From assembly GCF_016135805.1 (NCBI RefSeq), contig NZ_JADWOX010000008.1:1-64000 (forward strand): DNA of 64,000 bases, in the 5' to 3' direction. The first letter of the stretch is position 1; every line of letters begins with the position of its first letter. The notes under the pieces are model-generated. The model was not told the origin of the DNA. It saw only the letters and a program-made list of their open reading frames with translations, and made no database searches. Source of the DNA: Caulobacter hibisci (lineage in GTDB: Bacteria > Pseudomonadota > Alphaproteobacteria > Caulobacterales > Caulobacteraceae). Below are positions 47,891 to 57,377 of the stretch, piece by piece. The position numbers and the translations under genes were made by a program.

Positions 47891-47912
47891 GCGCAACACA
47901 GGCACGAAAGCG

Positions 47913-47946
47913 GAACGGGGCGCCTTTACGGAAGGGCGCCCCGTTC
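47913..47946 (+). terminator. Terminator of the glycine cleavage operon
   Basis: Twelve-bp perfect stem (47913-47924 with 47935-47946), 23 bases after the gcvPB stop. The T run is poor (TTCTCAT), so efficiency is uncertain. Confidence 0.7.
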
Positions 47947-48022
47947 TCATATGCAGCGTGTGAGACGAGGGGGCCGGTCTTTTTCCGGAAACCGGCGGAC
48001 CACGAGCCCCGTTCAGCCCCCC

Positions 48023-48433
48023 ATGAACTTCGCCATCGCCATGACGCCCGTGCGCTTCTCCGCCGCCGACGAACTCGCCCGCGAGCTTCTCGGGCGGATC
48101 ATTCGCGCGGCCCTGGTGCTGCTGGGCCTGGTGTTCATCGCCGCGGGCTTTCTGATCGCGCCGCTGCCCGGCCCCATGGGCCTGCCGCTGACGGTCATCG
48201 GCCTGATGCTGGTGCTGCGGAACTCGTTCAAGGCCCGCAAGCAGTTCGTCCGCTTCCAGCACGCCCACCCCAAGCTGGTCTTCCCGCTGCGCCGCCTGCT
48301 GCGCCGAGAGCCGGAGGTCATCCTGGTGGCCTGGCAGCAGGTCCTGCGGATCGAGAAGCTGGTCGTGCCGCGCCGCTGGCGCGTGGCCAAGCGCTGGCGC
48401 AAGTCCTTCAAGCACCGTCGCTCGGCGGTATAG
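48023..48433 (+). CDS. Membrane protein, tandem paralogue 1
   Basis: 136 aa from ATG 48023 (MNFAIAMTPVRF); an ATG at 47951 is in frame but gives a low-complexity start. A hydrophobic hairpin of two spans is separated by a LPGPMGLPL turn; then conserved NSFKARKQFVRFQHAHPKL and EVILVAWQQVLRIEKL. Its neighbour at 48434 repeats these elements, so this is a local duplication. The fold resembles PGPGW-type small membrane proteins, but I am not certain. Function unknown. Confidence 0.7.
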   Translation: MNFAIAMTPVRFSAADELARELLGRIIRAALVLLGLVFIAAGFLIAPLPGPMGLPLTVIGLMLVLRNSFKARKQFVRFQHAHPKLVFPLRRLLRREPEVILVAWQQVLRIEKLVVPRRWRVAKRWRKSFKHRRSAV

Positions 48434-48868
48434 GTGACCCAGCGCGACCGCAAGGTCGCTCGCCGTCTATCGAGCCTTCGACGCCGCCGGCTGGCCTTCG
48501 TCCTGCGCGAGACGCTGGCGCGCCTGGCGCGGGCCCTGCTGATCGCCCTGGGCGTCCTGATCATCCTGGCCGGCGCGGTCCTGACGCCGTTGCCCGGCCA
48601 CGTCGGCCTGCCGCTGCTGGTCATCGGCCTGATGATCGTACTGCGTAATTCCTTCCAGGCGCGGCGGCGGTTCATCCGCTGGCAGAAGCGTCACCCCAAG
48701 CTGATCTTCCCGATCCGGAGGCTCATGCGCCGCGAGCCGGAGATCCTGCTGGTGGCCTGGCAGCAGCTGCTGCGGTCGGAGAAGCTGTTCCTGCGACGGC
48801 CGGCCTGGCGGGTGCTGAAGCGCGGGCGGAAGACCGTGCGGCGGTGGCTGCGTAAGCGGACGGCCTAG
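48434..48868 (+). CDS. Membrane protein, tandem paralogue 2
   Basis: 144 aa from a GTG immediately after the stop of paralogue 1. Same plan: two spans around a TPLPGHVGLPL turn, NSFQARRRFIRWQKRHPKLI, EILLVAWQQLLRSEKL, then a strongly basic end (many Arg/Lys). Zero spacing implies coupled translation and perhaps a heteromeric product. Converges on the atp operon terminator. Confidence 0.7.
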   Translation: MTQRDRKVARRLSSLRRRRLAFVLRETLARLARALLIALGVLIILAGAVLTPLPGHVGLPLLVIGLMIVLRNSFQARRRFIRWQKRHPKLIFPIRRLMRREPEILLVAWQQLLRSEKLFLRRPAWRVLKRGRKTVRRWLRKRTA

Positions 48869-48900
48869 CCTGGACCCTCTCTCTCAGAGAGAGGGACCAA

Positions 48901-48934
48901 AGAAAAAGGCGCGGCCCTTGCGAGCCGCGCCTTT
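48901..48934 (-). terminator. Rho-independent terminator of the atp F0 operon
   Basis: Eleven-bp stem (48905-48915 with 48924-48934), followed on the minus strand by TTTTTCTTT, 26 bases after the atpF stop. Confidence 0.88.
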
Positions 48935-48959
48935 CGATCTTTCAGCCGTCCGTGAAGGA

Positions 48960-49466
48960 CTACTGCAGCTTGCCGCTGATCTGGCCGATGGCCGAGTCGA
49001 GCAGCGGGTCCGTACCGGTTCCGACGCGGGCCAGCAGCACCGCCTCGGCCGCCTGGGCGGCGAGGTCGACGGCAGCGGCCTTAACGTCCGCGGCGGCCTG
49101 GGCCTCGGCCTGGGCGATCTTGCGTTCGGCCAGTTCGGCGCGGCGCTTGATCTGCTCTTCCAGCTTTTCCTTGGCCTCGGCCGCCAGGCGGATCGCGTCC
49201 GACTTGGCCGCCTCGAGCATGGCCGAAGCCTGGCGCTCGGACTCTTCGCGCTGGGCCTTGACCTCGGCGAGCAGGGCTTGCGCCTCCTCGCGAAGCTTCT
49301 GGGCCTCGTCGAGCTCGGCCTGGATCTTGGCGGCGTAGCCGTCGAGAGCGCCGAACAGCGCGCCCGGCAGGACCTTCAGGACGACCAGCAGGCCGAAGAA
49401 GACCACCAGGGCGACCAGAACCCAGAATTCCGGGTTGGAGAAGCTGAACAGGGATTCGTGTTCCAT
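48960..49466 (-). CDS. atpF: ATP synthase F0 subunit b
   Basis: 168 aa. One N-terminal membrane span ([20 protein letters not shown], about residues 10-29) then a long charged helix that forms the peripheral stalk. Follows atpF' with a 13-base gap, the last gene of the operon. Confidence 0.95.
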   Translation of the reverse strand: MEHESLFSFSNPEFWVLVALVVFFGLLVVLKVLPGALFGALDGYAAKIQAELDEAQKLREEAQALLAEVKAQREESERQASAMLEAAKSDAIRLAAEAKEKLEEQIKRRAELAERKIAQAEAQAAADVKAAAVDLAAQAAEAVLLARVGTGTDPLLDSAIGQISGKLQ

Positions 49467-49479
49467 GGTCGGCTACTCC

Positions 49480-50013
49480 TTAGGCCAGGGCCGTCTTGAG
49501 CTCGACGGCCGAAGCCGCCTTGCCCGTCAGCTTCTCGACGATGGCGCCGGCCGTTTCCTCGGCCACCGTGCGGACGTGGCTCATGGCCTCGTCGCGCGCG
49601 GCCTGGATCGAGGCCTCGGCCGCAGCCAGCTTTTCGGCCAGGACGGCTTCTTCCTTGGCCTGACGCTCCGAAGCTTCGGCCGCGGCCTTGGCCTTGGCGT
49701 CGGCGGCGGTCTTCTGGGCCTTGGCGCGAGCCTCGGCCACCTCGGCCGCGGCCGCGCGGGCCTGGACCTCGGCTTCGTCCTTCAGACGACGGGCGTCGGC
49801 GATGTCGCCGGCGATCTTGGCGCCGCGCTCGTCGATCGCGCCGCTGACGCGGGGCAGCAGGCCCTTCGACAGCACCGTGTAGAGAACGGCGAAGATGAGC
49901 AGCAGCCAAACGACCTGACCGCCCCAGTGCTGGAACTGCAGCTGCGGAAGACCGCCGCCTTCGTGTCCGGGGGCTTCGGTCGTCGCGACCGTGCCGTGAT
50001 TTTCCGTCGCCAT
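49480..50013 (-). CDS. atpG: ATP synthase F0 subunit b' (b2)
   Basis: 177 aa paralogue of b, forming a b/b' heterodimer stalk as in other alphaproteobacteria and chloroplasts. N-terminal ~30 residues are Glu/His-rich, then one span (VVWLLLIFAVLYTVLSKGLL) and a charged coiled-coil rich in Ala. The symbol for this subunit varies (atpF2, atpG or atpX). Confidence 0.93.
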   Translation of the reverse strand: MATENHGTVATTEAPGHEGGGLPQLQFQHWGGQVVWLLLIFAVLYTVLSKGLLPRVSGAIDERGAKIAGDIADARRLKDEAEVQARAAAAEVAEARAKAQKTAADAKAKAAAEASERQAKEEAVLAEKLAAAEASIQAARDEAMSHVRTVAEETAGAIVEKLTGKAASAVELKTALA

Positions 50014-50121
50014 GGGCGAAGGCGCCTCTCAGCTGGAGCCTGGCGCCCCGAGGGACGGACAGGCTCGATTCTTAAAGATCAAAGCGCGGCGAAGGCTCGA
50101 GCCCGCGCCGCGCCCTGGGGA

Positions 50122-50346
50122 TTACGAGAAGAGGATCAGGAAGGCGACGACCAGGGCGAAGATGCCCAGGGCTTCCGTCAGCGCCATACCCAGGAACAGC
50201 ATCGGACGCTCTTGAGCGGCGGCGGTCGGGTTGCGCAGCGCGCCTTGGAAATAGTTGCCGAACATGACGCCCAGGCCGATGCCCGCGCCGATCATGCCGA
50301 GCATGGCCAGGCCAGCGCCGATGTACTTAGCGGCTTCCGCTTCCAT
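50122..50346 (-). CDS. atpE: ATP synthase F0 subunit c
   Basis: 74 aa two-helix hairpin forming the rotor ring. Loop GALRNPTAA and proton-carrying Glu in LGMALTEALGIFALVVAFL are clear. 48 bases after atpB and 108 bases before atpF'; a hairpin in that gap may adjust relative expression. Confidence 0.98.
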   Translation of the reverse strand: MEAEAAKYIGAGLAMLGMIGAGIGLGVMFGNYFQGALRNPTAAAQERPMLFLGMALTEALGIFALVVAFLILFS

Positions 50347-50394
50347 AGTGAGGCTCCTTGAGAATTCAGAGATAGGTTGAAGAGAAAAGGGTGA

Positions 50395-51153
50395 TCAGTG
50401 GCTGTCGAGGTGCACGACGTCGTTGAGATAGACGCAGGTGAGCACCGCGAACACGAAGGCCTGAAGGAAGGCCACCATGAACTCTAGGGCCGTCAGGGCG
50501 ACGACGGAGCTGAGCGCCAGGGCCGCGCCGGCCCAGCCCAGGATCCCGAGGCCGCCAAGGGCGACGACGAAGCCGGCGAAGATCTTCAGAACCACGTGGC
50601 CGCCGACCATGTTGCCGAACAGACGCAGGGCCAGGGTCAGCGGGCGGACCAGGAACGAGACGATCTCGATCAGCACCACCAGCGGCAAGATCCAGCCGGG
50701 GACGCCCGACGGGGCGAAGAGCTTGAAGAACTTGATGCCGTTCTTGGCGAAGCCGACGGCGACCACGGTCAGGATGACCAGCAGGCCCAGGGTCAGGCTG
50801 ACGGCCAGCTGCGAGGTGGCGGTGAACACCAGGAACATGCCCTGGAGGTTCATGAACAGCACGAAGGCGAACAGGGTGAAGACGAAGGGCAGGAACTTCT
50901 TGCCCTCGTGGCCGATGATCGACTCGGCCAGGCCGTCGACCAGTCCGTAGAGCATCTCGCCCACGGTCTGCAGGCGGCCCGGGACCACGGCCTTGCGGGC
51001 GGCGGCGGCGTAGAACACCACGACCAGGGTGGCGGCCAGCAGCATCGCGGCCACCGAATTGGTGATCGACAGATCGATCGGCAGACCGAGGACGTTCACG
51101 GTCGGCAGTTCCACGATCTTGCTGATCTGGAACTGGTGCATCGGATCGGCCAT
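50395..51153 (-). CDS. atpB: ATP synthase F0 subunit a
   Basis: 252 aa with five to six membrane spans. The essential Arg is in PLTLALRLFGNMVGGH, and the proton path residues in VAFLQAFVFAVLTCVYLNDV. It has the Gln at the usual place near the end. 5 bases after atpI. Confidence 0.98.
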   Translation of the reverse strand: MADPMHQFQISKIVELPTVNVLGLPIDLSITNSVAAMLLAATLVVVFYAAAARKAVVPGRLQTVGEMLYGLVDGLAESIIGHEGKKFLPFVFTLFAFVLFMNLQGMFLVFTATSQLAVSLTLGLLVILTVVAVGFAKNGIKFFKLFAPSGVPGWILPLVVLIEIVSFLVRPLTLALRLFGNMVGGHVVLKIFAGFVVALGGLGILGWAGAALALSSVVALTALEFMVAFLQAFVFAVLTCVYLNDVVHLDSH

Positions 51154-51158
51154 CGGCC

Positions 51159-51530
51159 CTAGTCTCTCTTCTGCTTGGGGGCGGTGGACCCGCCTCCCGT
51201 GTCTACATCCTCGGCCGGGGCCTTGGATGCCTGCTCGCTCAGTTTCGTCGCCTTGCGGACGACGGAGAATATCGCCAGGCCGGTTCCGATCAGCAGTCCG
51301 CCGACCATGCCCCAGGGCCCGGTGCCGGCATAATGGTCGAGCAGCCAGCCGAAGCCGAGTCCCACCAGAACGCCCCCGATCAAATCCGCCAGGAGGCGAT
51401 AGCCGTCCTGGGAAGCCTTCTCGCCCGCCGCCTTGACGGGCTTTTCAGCCGCCTTCCGCGCCTCGAAAGCGTCGAGCCGAGCGTCGAGGCTGTCAAAAGC
51501 CTTGTCGTTCGGTTCGTCGGCCTTGGGCAT
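51159..51530 (-). CDS. atpI: ATP synthase assembly protein I
   Basis: 123 aa with two spans (LIGGVLVGLGFGWLLDHY and GPWGMVGGLLIGTGLAIFSV) between charged ends. AtpI family proteins help assemble the c-ring. First gene of the atpI-atpB-atpE-atpF'-atpF operon. Confidence 0.88.
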   Translation of the reverse strand: MPKADEPNDKAFDSLDARLDAFEARKAAEKPVKAAGEKASQDGYRLLADLIGGVLVGLGFGWLLDHYAGTGPWGMVGGLLIGTGLAIFSVVRKATKLSEQASKAPAEDVDTGGGSTAPKQKRD

Positions 51531-51844
51531 GGGAAGCGGTCAGGTCCGAAAGCGCCCGCAGACACGCCTGAAGAAGGCGTTTTTTCGGCCGGCTTGATCG
51601 CGGCGGAACCTATAGGGCGCGCTGCGGTGCGTCAAGATTGTGGAGAAACTGCGCAAGACGCTGATTTGACGGGGAAATTTCCCCAAGGTCAGCCAATCCA
51701 CGGAATCTGGGTCTCCGGGATGGCTTCCAGTCCGCCCCCAGCCCCTTGCGCGACCATCCGTCCGTCGAAGAGGCGGCCGCCTCGGATTGCTTTTTCGGTT
51801 GTTTTGGGGTTTAGAAGCGCGCCTCTCCAATAGCCAGAAGACTC
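51531..51844. other. Divergent promoter region of the atp operon and a DUF6481 gene
   Basis: 314 bases with no gene. It holds a perfect 14-bp palindrome GGGGAAATTTCCCC at 51671-51684. The stretch 51780-51830 is T-rich (TTTTTCGGTTGTTTTGGGG), consistent with a promoter for the plus-strand gene. No confident -35/-10 pair for atpI could be picked. Confidence 0.5.
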
Positions 51845-52228
51845 ATGTCGCATTTGAAGAACACCGGATTCGCCGATCGCATCTCCGCCCAGCAAGACGC
51901 CAAGAAGGCCATGCTGGCGAAATTCAAGCCCAAGGTCGCCGTTCAGGACCCCGATTTCGACAAGCGCGAAGAGCAACGCGCCGCCGAGCTGGAAGCCGTC
52001 CGCGCCGCTCGCGCCGAAGCCAAGGAAATCGCCCGCCTCGAAGCCCTGGCCCGCCAGGAAGAGATCGCCGCCGCCAAGCGCGCCGAGCGTAAGGAACGCA
52101 AGGCCGTCGAAGCCGCCGAGCAACGCGTCCGCAAGGAAGAAAAGGCCGCCGCCCGCGAAGAGCTGAAGTCGCTCGGTCGCTCCAGCAAGGCCTCGCGCGC
52201 CCACCAGTGGGGCAACCTGATCGGTTGA
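51845..52228 (+). CDS. DUF6481-type charged helical protein
   Basis: 127 aa. Opens MSHLKNTGFADRISAQQDAK, then AMLAKFKPKVAVQDPDFDKR and RAAELEAVRAARAEAKEIA. The middle is a Lys/Arg/Glu/Ala helix of about 75 residues. Paralogue of 25783-26136. Followed by an intrinsic terminator, so it is a single-gene unit. Confidence 0.78.
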   Translation: MSHLKNTGFADRISAQQDAKKAMLAKFKPKVAVQDPDFDKREEQRAAELEAVRAARAEAKEIARLEALARQEEIAAAKRAERKERKAVEAAEQRVRKEEKAAAREELKSLGRSSKASRAHQWGNLIG

Positions 52229-52284
52229 TCGGACGATGGGGAGAAGCGTCGCTTTGGCCTTCTCCCCTCCCCGCTGATGTTTTC

Positions 52285-52310
52285 GCCGCCCGCGCCCCGG
52301 GCGGCTTTTT
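52285..52310 (+). terminator. Rho-independent terminator after the DUF6481 gene
   Basis: Eight-bp stem (52285-52292 with 52298-52305) followed by TTTTT (52306-52310). Confidence 0.88.
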
Positions 52311-52346
52311 GCGTTTCTGGACGCCCGTAACCCGAAAGGTCCGCCC

Positions 52347-53138
52347 GTGGAGCATTTCAGCCTCGAACTGCTGGGCCTGCTGTTCCTGGCGGCCTTCGTG
52401 GCCGGGACCTTCGACGCCATCGCCGGCGGCGGCGGGCTGATCACCCTGCCCGCCCTGCTGCTGGCCGGACTGCCCCCGGCCGCGGCCCTGGGCACCAGCA
52501 AGCTGCAGAGCACCTTCGGTTCGGTCACCGCCACCCGGGCCTTCGCCAAGCGCGGCCTGATCGACTGGAAGACCGCCTGGCCGATCGCCCTCGCGGCGGG
52601 TCTCGCCGGCCTGGTCGGCGCCCTGTGCGCCAGCCTGCTGTCGCCCAAGGTGCTGGCGGCTCTCGTGCCGGTGCTGCTGATCGTCATCGCCGTCTATTTC
52701 GGCCTGTCCAAGGCCCTGAAGGCCGAAGACGGCCCCGCCCGCCTGGCCCTGCCGGTGTTCGCCGGCTTCGTCGCGCCGCTGATCGGCTTCTACGACGGCA
52801 TCTTCGGCCCGGGGGCCGGCGCCTTCTACATGGTCGCCATCGTCACCCTGCTCGGCTACGGCGTGCTCAAGGCCACGGCCCACACCAAGCTGGCCAACGC
52901 CGCCAGCAACGTCGGGGCGCTGGCGCTATTCATCCTCAAGGGCGCGGTGATCTGGCCCGTCGGCCTGGCCATGGCCGCCGGCGCGTTCCTCGGCGCGCAG
53001 CTGGGCTCGCGGCTGGCGGTGCGGTTCGGGGCGCGGCTGATCAAGCCGCTGCTGGTGACGATCTCCTGCGCCATGGCGATCAAACTGCTGGCGGACCCGA
53101 ACAATCCGCTGCGGCAGGCGGTGGCCAACCTCTTCTGA
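52347..53138 (+). CDS. TSUP/TauE-SafE family membrane transporter
   Basis: 263 aa from GTG 52347. Eight or so spans; DAIAGGGGLITLPALLLAG near the start and the repeat GFYDGIFGPGAGAFYMVAIV are the TSUP signature. These proteins export or import sulphur- or carbon-containing anions; substrate unknown. Confidence 0.88.
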   Translation: MEHFSLELLGLLFLAAFVAGTFDAIAGGGGLITLPALLLAGLPPAAALGTSKLQSTFGSVTATRAFAKRGLIDWKTAWPIALAAGLAGLVGALCASLLSPKVLAALVPVLLIVIAVYFGLSKALKAEDGPARLALPVFAGFVAPLIGFYDGIFGPGAGAFYMVAIVTLLGYGVLKATAHTKLANAASNVGALALFILKGAVIWPVGLAMAAGAFLGAQLGSRLAVRFGARLIKPLLVTISCAMAIKLLADPNNPLRQAVANLF

Positions 53139-53303
53139 CCCCTCTCCCCTTGCGGGAGAGGGTGGCCCGCGAAGCGGGTCGGGTGAGGGGTCGAAAATCG
53201 GCGCCGCTTCACCCAGCCGCCCGACCGGGCGCGGCTGAAAGATCTGAGAGACCCCTCATCCGACGGCCTTCGGCCGCCACCTTCTCCCGCAAGGGGAGAA
53301 GGA
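53139..53303. repeat. Dispersed inverted repeat, family C, copy 2
   Basis: Outer arms CCTCTCCCCTTGCGGGAGAG plus GGGTCGGGTGAGGGG, and the inverted cccctcatccg..ccttctcccgcaagggg. Same arms as 7613-7780 but different centre. Between convergent transporter and smc genes. Confidence 0.85.
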
Positions 53304-56300
53304 TCACTGCGCCGCGACCAGCTCCTCGGCGGTCGACAGGTCCACGCTGACCAGCTGGCTGACGCCGCGCTCGGACATGGTGACGCCGAACAGGCGGTCC
53401 ATCCGACTCATGGTCACGGGGTTGTGGGTGATGGCGATGAAGCGCGTGAGCGTCCGCCGGCGCATCTCGTCGAGCATGTTGCAGTAGCGGTCGACGTTCG
53501 CGTCGTCCAAGGGCGCGTCGACTTCGTCCAGCACGCAGATCGGGGCCGGGTTGGCCAGGAAGACGCCGAAGATCAGGGCGCTGGCCGTCAGGGCCTGCTC
53601 GCCGCCGCTCATCAGGCTCATGCTGGCCAGGCGCTTGCCGGGCGGGCAGGCGAAGATCTCCAGCCCGGCTTCCAGAGGATCGTCGCTCTCGATCAGCCGC
53701 AGTTCGGCCTGACCGCCGCCGAACAGGGCCTGGAAGAGGGTCTGGAAGTGGCCGTTGATGACGTCGAAGGCGGCCAAGAGACGTTCCCGCCCCTCGGCGT
53801 TCAGTTCCTCGATGCCGTCGCGCAGCTTGGCCACCGCGCCCGACAGGTCGGCCCGCTCGATGCGCATGGTCTCCAGGCGCCCGGCATATTCCTGGGCCTC
53901 CTCCTCGGCGCGCAGGTTCACCGCCCCGATCGAATCGCGCTCGCGCTCCAGGGCGAACAGGTGGGCCTCGACGCCGGCGGCGTCCTTCGGGACAGCCACG
54001 GCCTCGCCGGCCAGGTGGCGGCCCAGGGCCTCGGGCTCCATGCGGGCGCTCTCGCGGATGTTCGAGGCGATCTCCGCGAAGCGTTCGCGGGCCCCGTCGA
54101 GGCGGGCGACCAGGGCGGCGCGACGCTCGCGGGCCTCGCCGGCGGCCTGGTCGGCGGCGCGGGCGGCGCGGTCGGCGGTGATGCGGGCGGTCTCGGCCGC
54201 CTCCAGGGCGTCGCTGGCCTTGGCCCGGCGCTGCTCGGCGGCGTCGAACTGGTCGACCAACACCAAGAGCTTGGCTTCCAGCTCGGCCGGGGCGGCGCGG
54301 GCGGCGTCCAGCGCGCCGGCGGCCTTGGCGCGGTCGGCCTCTAGCCCCTCGGCCCGCTTGGCGGCGGCGTCGCGGCGGCGGGTCCAGTCGGAAAGGTCGC
54401 GCTCCAGGCTCTCGACGCGGCGCTGGCGGCCAGAGCGCTCGCGATTCTCCAGCTCGAGGGCCGAGCGGGCGGCGGCGGCGGCTTCGCGGGCGGCGGTCGC
54501 GGCCTGGCGGGCGGCCAGCAGCTGCGGGGCAAGATCGCCGACGCTCTGCGCGGCCGCATGCTCGGCGCGGACGGCCGACAGCGCCTCGTCGGCCTCGACG
54601 CGTTCGGCTTCGAAGCGGGCGATGGTGTCGTCCAGAGACTGGGCGCGGGCCTCGCGCTGGGCGGCCTCGCGCTCATAGCGGGCGACGGTCTCGCGGGCCT
54701 GGTTCAGCAGGCGTTCGGCGTCGGGCGGGCCACGACGCTTGTCGCGCAGCAGGTCTTCGGCGGCGCGCAGGCGGTCGGCGGCGGTCTTCAGGGCGGCGGT
54801 CGCGGCCTCGGCGCGCGGGGCGACCAGATCGATCTCGGCCTCGACCTCGGCCAGGCGCGTGCGCTGCTCCAGCCGCACGGCGGCGGGCTTGGGGGCGTCG
54901 GCCTTGGCGACGAAGCCGTCCCAGCGCCACAGGTCGCCTTCCTTGGAGACCAGGCGCGCGCCGACCGGCAGGCCCTTGGCCAGGCGCTCGCCGTCGGCCC
55001 GCTCGACCAGGCCGACCATGGCCAGGCGCGCGGCCAGCTCGGGCGGGGCCTTGACCAGCGGGGCCAGCGGCTGGACGCCGTCCGGCCAGGCGGTCGTCGG
55101 CGCCTCCGCCCCGGCCCAGTGCGAGGAGGCGCGGACGTCGAGGGCGGCTTCCAGGTCGTCGCCCAAGGCGGCGGCCAGGGCGGCGCCGTAGCCCTTGTCG
55201 GGCGTCACCGCGTCGAGGGCGGGCGAAAATCCGCTCTTGGCGCGCGGGGCGGTCAGTTGGGCCAGGCCCCGGGCCTCGGTGCGCAGACGGCCCAGCTGGT
55301 CCTCGACCTTGCGGGCTAGGTCTCGGGACGCGCCCTCGGCCTGGGCCGCCGTGGTGCGCTCGGCCTCGGCGGCCTCCAGGGCGGCGCGGGCCGAAGCCAG
55401 CGAAGCTTCGGCGTTGGCGAAGCGCTGCCGGGCCTCGGCGGCGGCGGGATCGACGGCCGGGCCGACGGCGGCGCGCTCGGCCTTGGCCTGGTCCAGGGCG
55501 CGGACGGTGCGGGCCAGACGGCCCTCGGCCTCGGCCAGGCGCTGGGCGGCGGCGCGGGCGCGGGCCTCCTCGGCGGCGGTCTGGGCGGCCAGGCGCTCGA
55601 CGGCGCCGTCGGCCTCGGCGCGCGCGACCTCGGCGGCCTTGGCGGCTGTTTCCAGTTCGGGACCGCGTTCGGGCGCGGCGGCGATCAGGGCGCGGACCTC
55701 GGCCAGCTCCGGCTCGATGCGGGACAGGCTTCGGCCCGCGTCTTCGGCCGCCTGCTGCTCGCGGGCGGCGTCGGCGTCGATGCGGGACAGGTCGGCCGAC
55801 AGGCGCTGGAACTCGGCGGCGGCCGCTTGGGCGTCGCGTTCGGCGCGGTCCTTCTGGATCGCCAGCTGGCCCAGCACCGCCTGGGCGATCGTCGCCTCTT
55901 CCCGCAGAGGCGGCATGGCGGTTTCGGCCTCGACGATCGCGCCCTGGCCGGCGGCGGCGGCGCGGGCGGTGTCCTCGACGTCGCGGATGGCCTGGGTGGC
56001 CTCGGCTTGGGTGCGCTCCAGCGCGTCGCGGGCCTCGGTCCAGCGGGCGAACATCACGGCGCCCTGCACGGCGCGGATCTCGGTCGACAGGCGGCGGTAT
56101 TTCTCGGCCTGGCGCGCCTCGCGCTTGAGGCGGTTCAGCGCCGTCTCCAGCTCGCGCGCCACGTCCTCCAGGCGGGTCAGATTGGTCTCGGCCGCCCGCA
56201 GCCGCAGCTCGGCCTCGTGGCGACGGGTGTGCAGGCCCGAAACCCCGGCGGCCTCTTCCAGGATGCGGCGGCGGTTCTGCGGCTTGGCGCCGATCAGCTC

Positions 56301-56750
56301 GCTGATCTGGCCCTGGCGGACCAGGGCCGGCGAGTTGGCGCCGGTCGAGGCGTCGGCGAACAACAGCTGCACGTCGCGGGCCCGCACCTCGCGGCCGTTG
56401 ATGCGATAGGTCGAGCCGGCCCCGCGATCGATGCGGCGCACCACCTCCAGCACCGGATCGTCGTTGAAGGCGGCCGGCGCGGTGCGGTCGGCGTTGTCGA
56501 TGGTCAGGGTGACGTCGGCGTGGTTGCGCGGCGGGCGGGCGCCCGAGCCGGCGAAGATCACGTCGTCCATGCCGCCGGCCCGCATGGCCTTGGCGGAGTT
56601 GGCGCCCATCACCCAGCGCAGGGCTTCCAGCAGGTTGGACTTGCCGCAGCCGTTGGGCCCGACGATGCCCGTCAGGCCAGGCTCGATCCTGAACTCCGTC
56701 GGCTCGACGAAGGACTTGAAGCCGGACAGGCGCAGGCGCTGGAACTGCAC
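53304..56750 (-). CDS. smc: Chromosome segregation ATPase SMC
   Basis: 1148 aa. Walker [17 protein letters not shown] (about residues 31-46), hinge near the middle ([20 protein letters not shown] and [17 protein letters not shown]), flanking coiled coils, and near the C-terminus the signature [11 protein letters not shown] and Walker [14 protein letters not shown]. Condenses and aligns chromosome arms with ScpA/B, which are not in the window. Confidence 0.98.
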   Translation of the reverse strand: MQFQRLRLSGFKSFVEPTEFRIEPGLTGIVGPNGCGKSNLLEALRWVMGANSAKAMRAGGMDDVIFAGSGARPPRNHADVTLTIDNADRTAPAAFNDDPVLEVVRRIDRGAGSTYRINGREVRARDVQLLFADASTGANSPALVRQGQISELIGAKPQNRRRILEEAAGVSGLHTRRHEAELRLRAAETNLTRLEDVARELETALNRLKREARQAEKYRRLSTEIRAVQGAVMFARWTEARDALERTQAEATQAIRDVEDTARAAAAGQGAIVEAETAMPPLREEATIAQAVLGQLAIQKDRAERDAQAAAAEFQRLSADLSRIDADAAREQQAAEDAGRSLSRIEPELAEVRALIAAAPERGPELETAAKAAEVARAEADGAVERLAAQTAAEEARARAAAQRLAEAEGRLARTVRALDQAKAERAAVGPAVDPAAAEARQRFANAEASLASARAALEAAEAERTTAAQAEGASRDLARKVEDQLGRLRTEARGLAQLTAPRAKSGFSPALDAVTPDKGYGAALAAALGDDLEAALDVRASSHWAGAEAPTTAWPDGVQPLAPLVKAPPELAARLAMVGLVERADGERLAKGLPVGARLVSKEGDLWRWDGFVAKADAPKPAAVRLEQRTRLAEVEAEIDLVAPRAEAATAALKTAADRLRAAEDLLRDKRRGPPDAERLLNQARETVARYEREAAQREARAQSLDDTIARFEAERVEADEALSAVRAEHAAAQSVGDLAPQLLAARQAATAAREAAAAARSALELENRERSGRQRRVESLERDLSDWTRRRDAAAKRAEGLEADRAKAAGALDAARAAPAELEAKLLVLVDQFDAAEQRRAKASDALEAAETARITADRAARAADQAAGEARERRAALVARLDGARERFAEIASNIRESARMEPEALGRHLAGEAVAVPKDAAGVEAHLFALERERDSIGAVNLRAEEEAQEYAGRLETMRIERADLSGAVAKLRDGIEELNAEGRERLLAAFDVINGHFQTLFQALFGGGQAELRLIESDDPLEAGLEIFACPPGKRLASMSLMSGGEQALTASALIFGVFLANPAPICVLDEVDAPLDDANVDRYCNMLDEMRRRTLTRFIAITHNPVTMSRMDRLFGVTMSERGVSQLVSVDLSTAEELVAAQ

Positions 56751-56763
56751 GGCCCGCCCGCCG

Positions 56764-57375
56764 CTAGCCCTTCAGGGCCTTCTCGATGGCCTGGACCAGA
56801 TCGTCCACCGTGACGTCGCCGACCAGCTCCTGGCCGTTGACGAAGAAGGTCGGGGTGCCCTCGACCTTGTCGCGCTTGCCGGCGGCCTCGACCCGGGCGT
56901 TGAGGGCGGCGAGGGCGGCCTTGTCGTTGAGGGTCGCTTCCAGCTGGGCCTCGGTCAGGCCAAAGCGCTTGGCCACGCCCAGCAGGCCGCCCCAGTAGTC
57001 GCCGGTCTGGTACATGCCCTTCTGGGCGGCGAAGATCGCGTCGACCGCCTCGAAATAGCGGGCCGGCGGCACGCGGTTGGCCAGCAGGAAGCCGGCGCCG
57101 GCCAGGTCGTAGGGCGGGGTCAGGAACTCGCGGAAAACGAGGCGCGCCTTGCCCGTGTCGATGTAGCGCTTCCGGATCGCCGGCATGACCTCCATGGCCG
57201 TGTGGGCGCAGTGGCCGCAGCTCATGGAGGCGTATTCGACGATCTGCACCTTGGCCGTGGCCGAGCCCAGAACGTGGTCGCCGGGCTGCGGCGGCAGCTG
57301 GGCGGCGCGCGCCAGGGTCGGCATGGCGGCGGCCGCCATGCCCGAGACGATCAGCGCGCGCCGGTCCAGGGTCAT
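56764..57375 (-). CDS. DsbA-family disulphide oxidoreductase 1
   Basis: 203 aa. N-terminus [20 protein letters not shown] contains a RR pair before a hydrophobic stretch, a Tat- or Sec-type signal. Active site is CGHC ([15 protein letters not shown]), later cis-Pro in [14 protein letters not shown]. 14 bases upstream of smc on the same strand. Thiol oxidase or reductase of periplasmic proteins. Confidence 0.85.
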   Translation of the reverse strand: MTLDRRALIVSGMAAAAMPTLARAAQLPPQPGDHVLGSATAKVQIVEYASMSCGHCAHTAMEVMPAIRKRYIDTGKARLVFREFLTPPYDLAGAGFLLANRVPPARYFEAVDAIFAAQKGMYQTGDYWGGLLGVAKRFGLTEAQLEATLNDKAALAALNARVEAAGKRDKVEGTPTFFVNGQELVGDVTVDDLVQAIEKALKG

Positions 57376-57377
57376 GC

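Noticed and set aside
46199..48415. 738-codon frame antisense to gcvPB and the following genes
   Set aside because: It crosses two unrelated genes and a terminator; no recognisable domain.
53424..54344. Plus-strand frames inside smc
   Set aside because: Shadow frames of the coiled-coil codons; smc is unambiguous.
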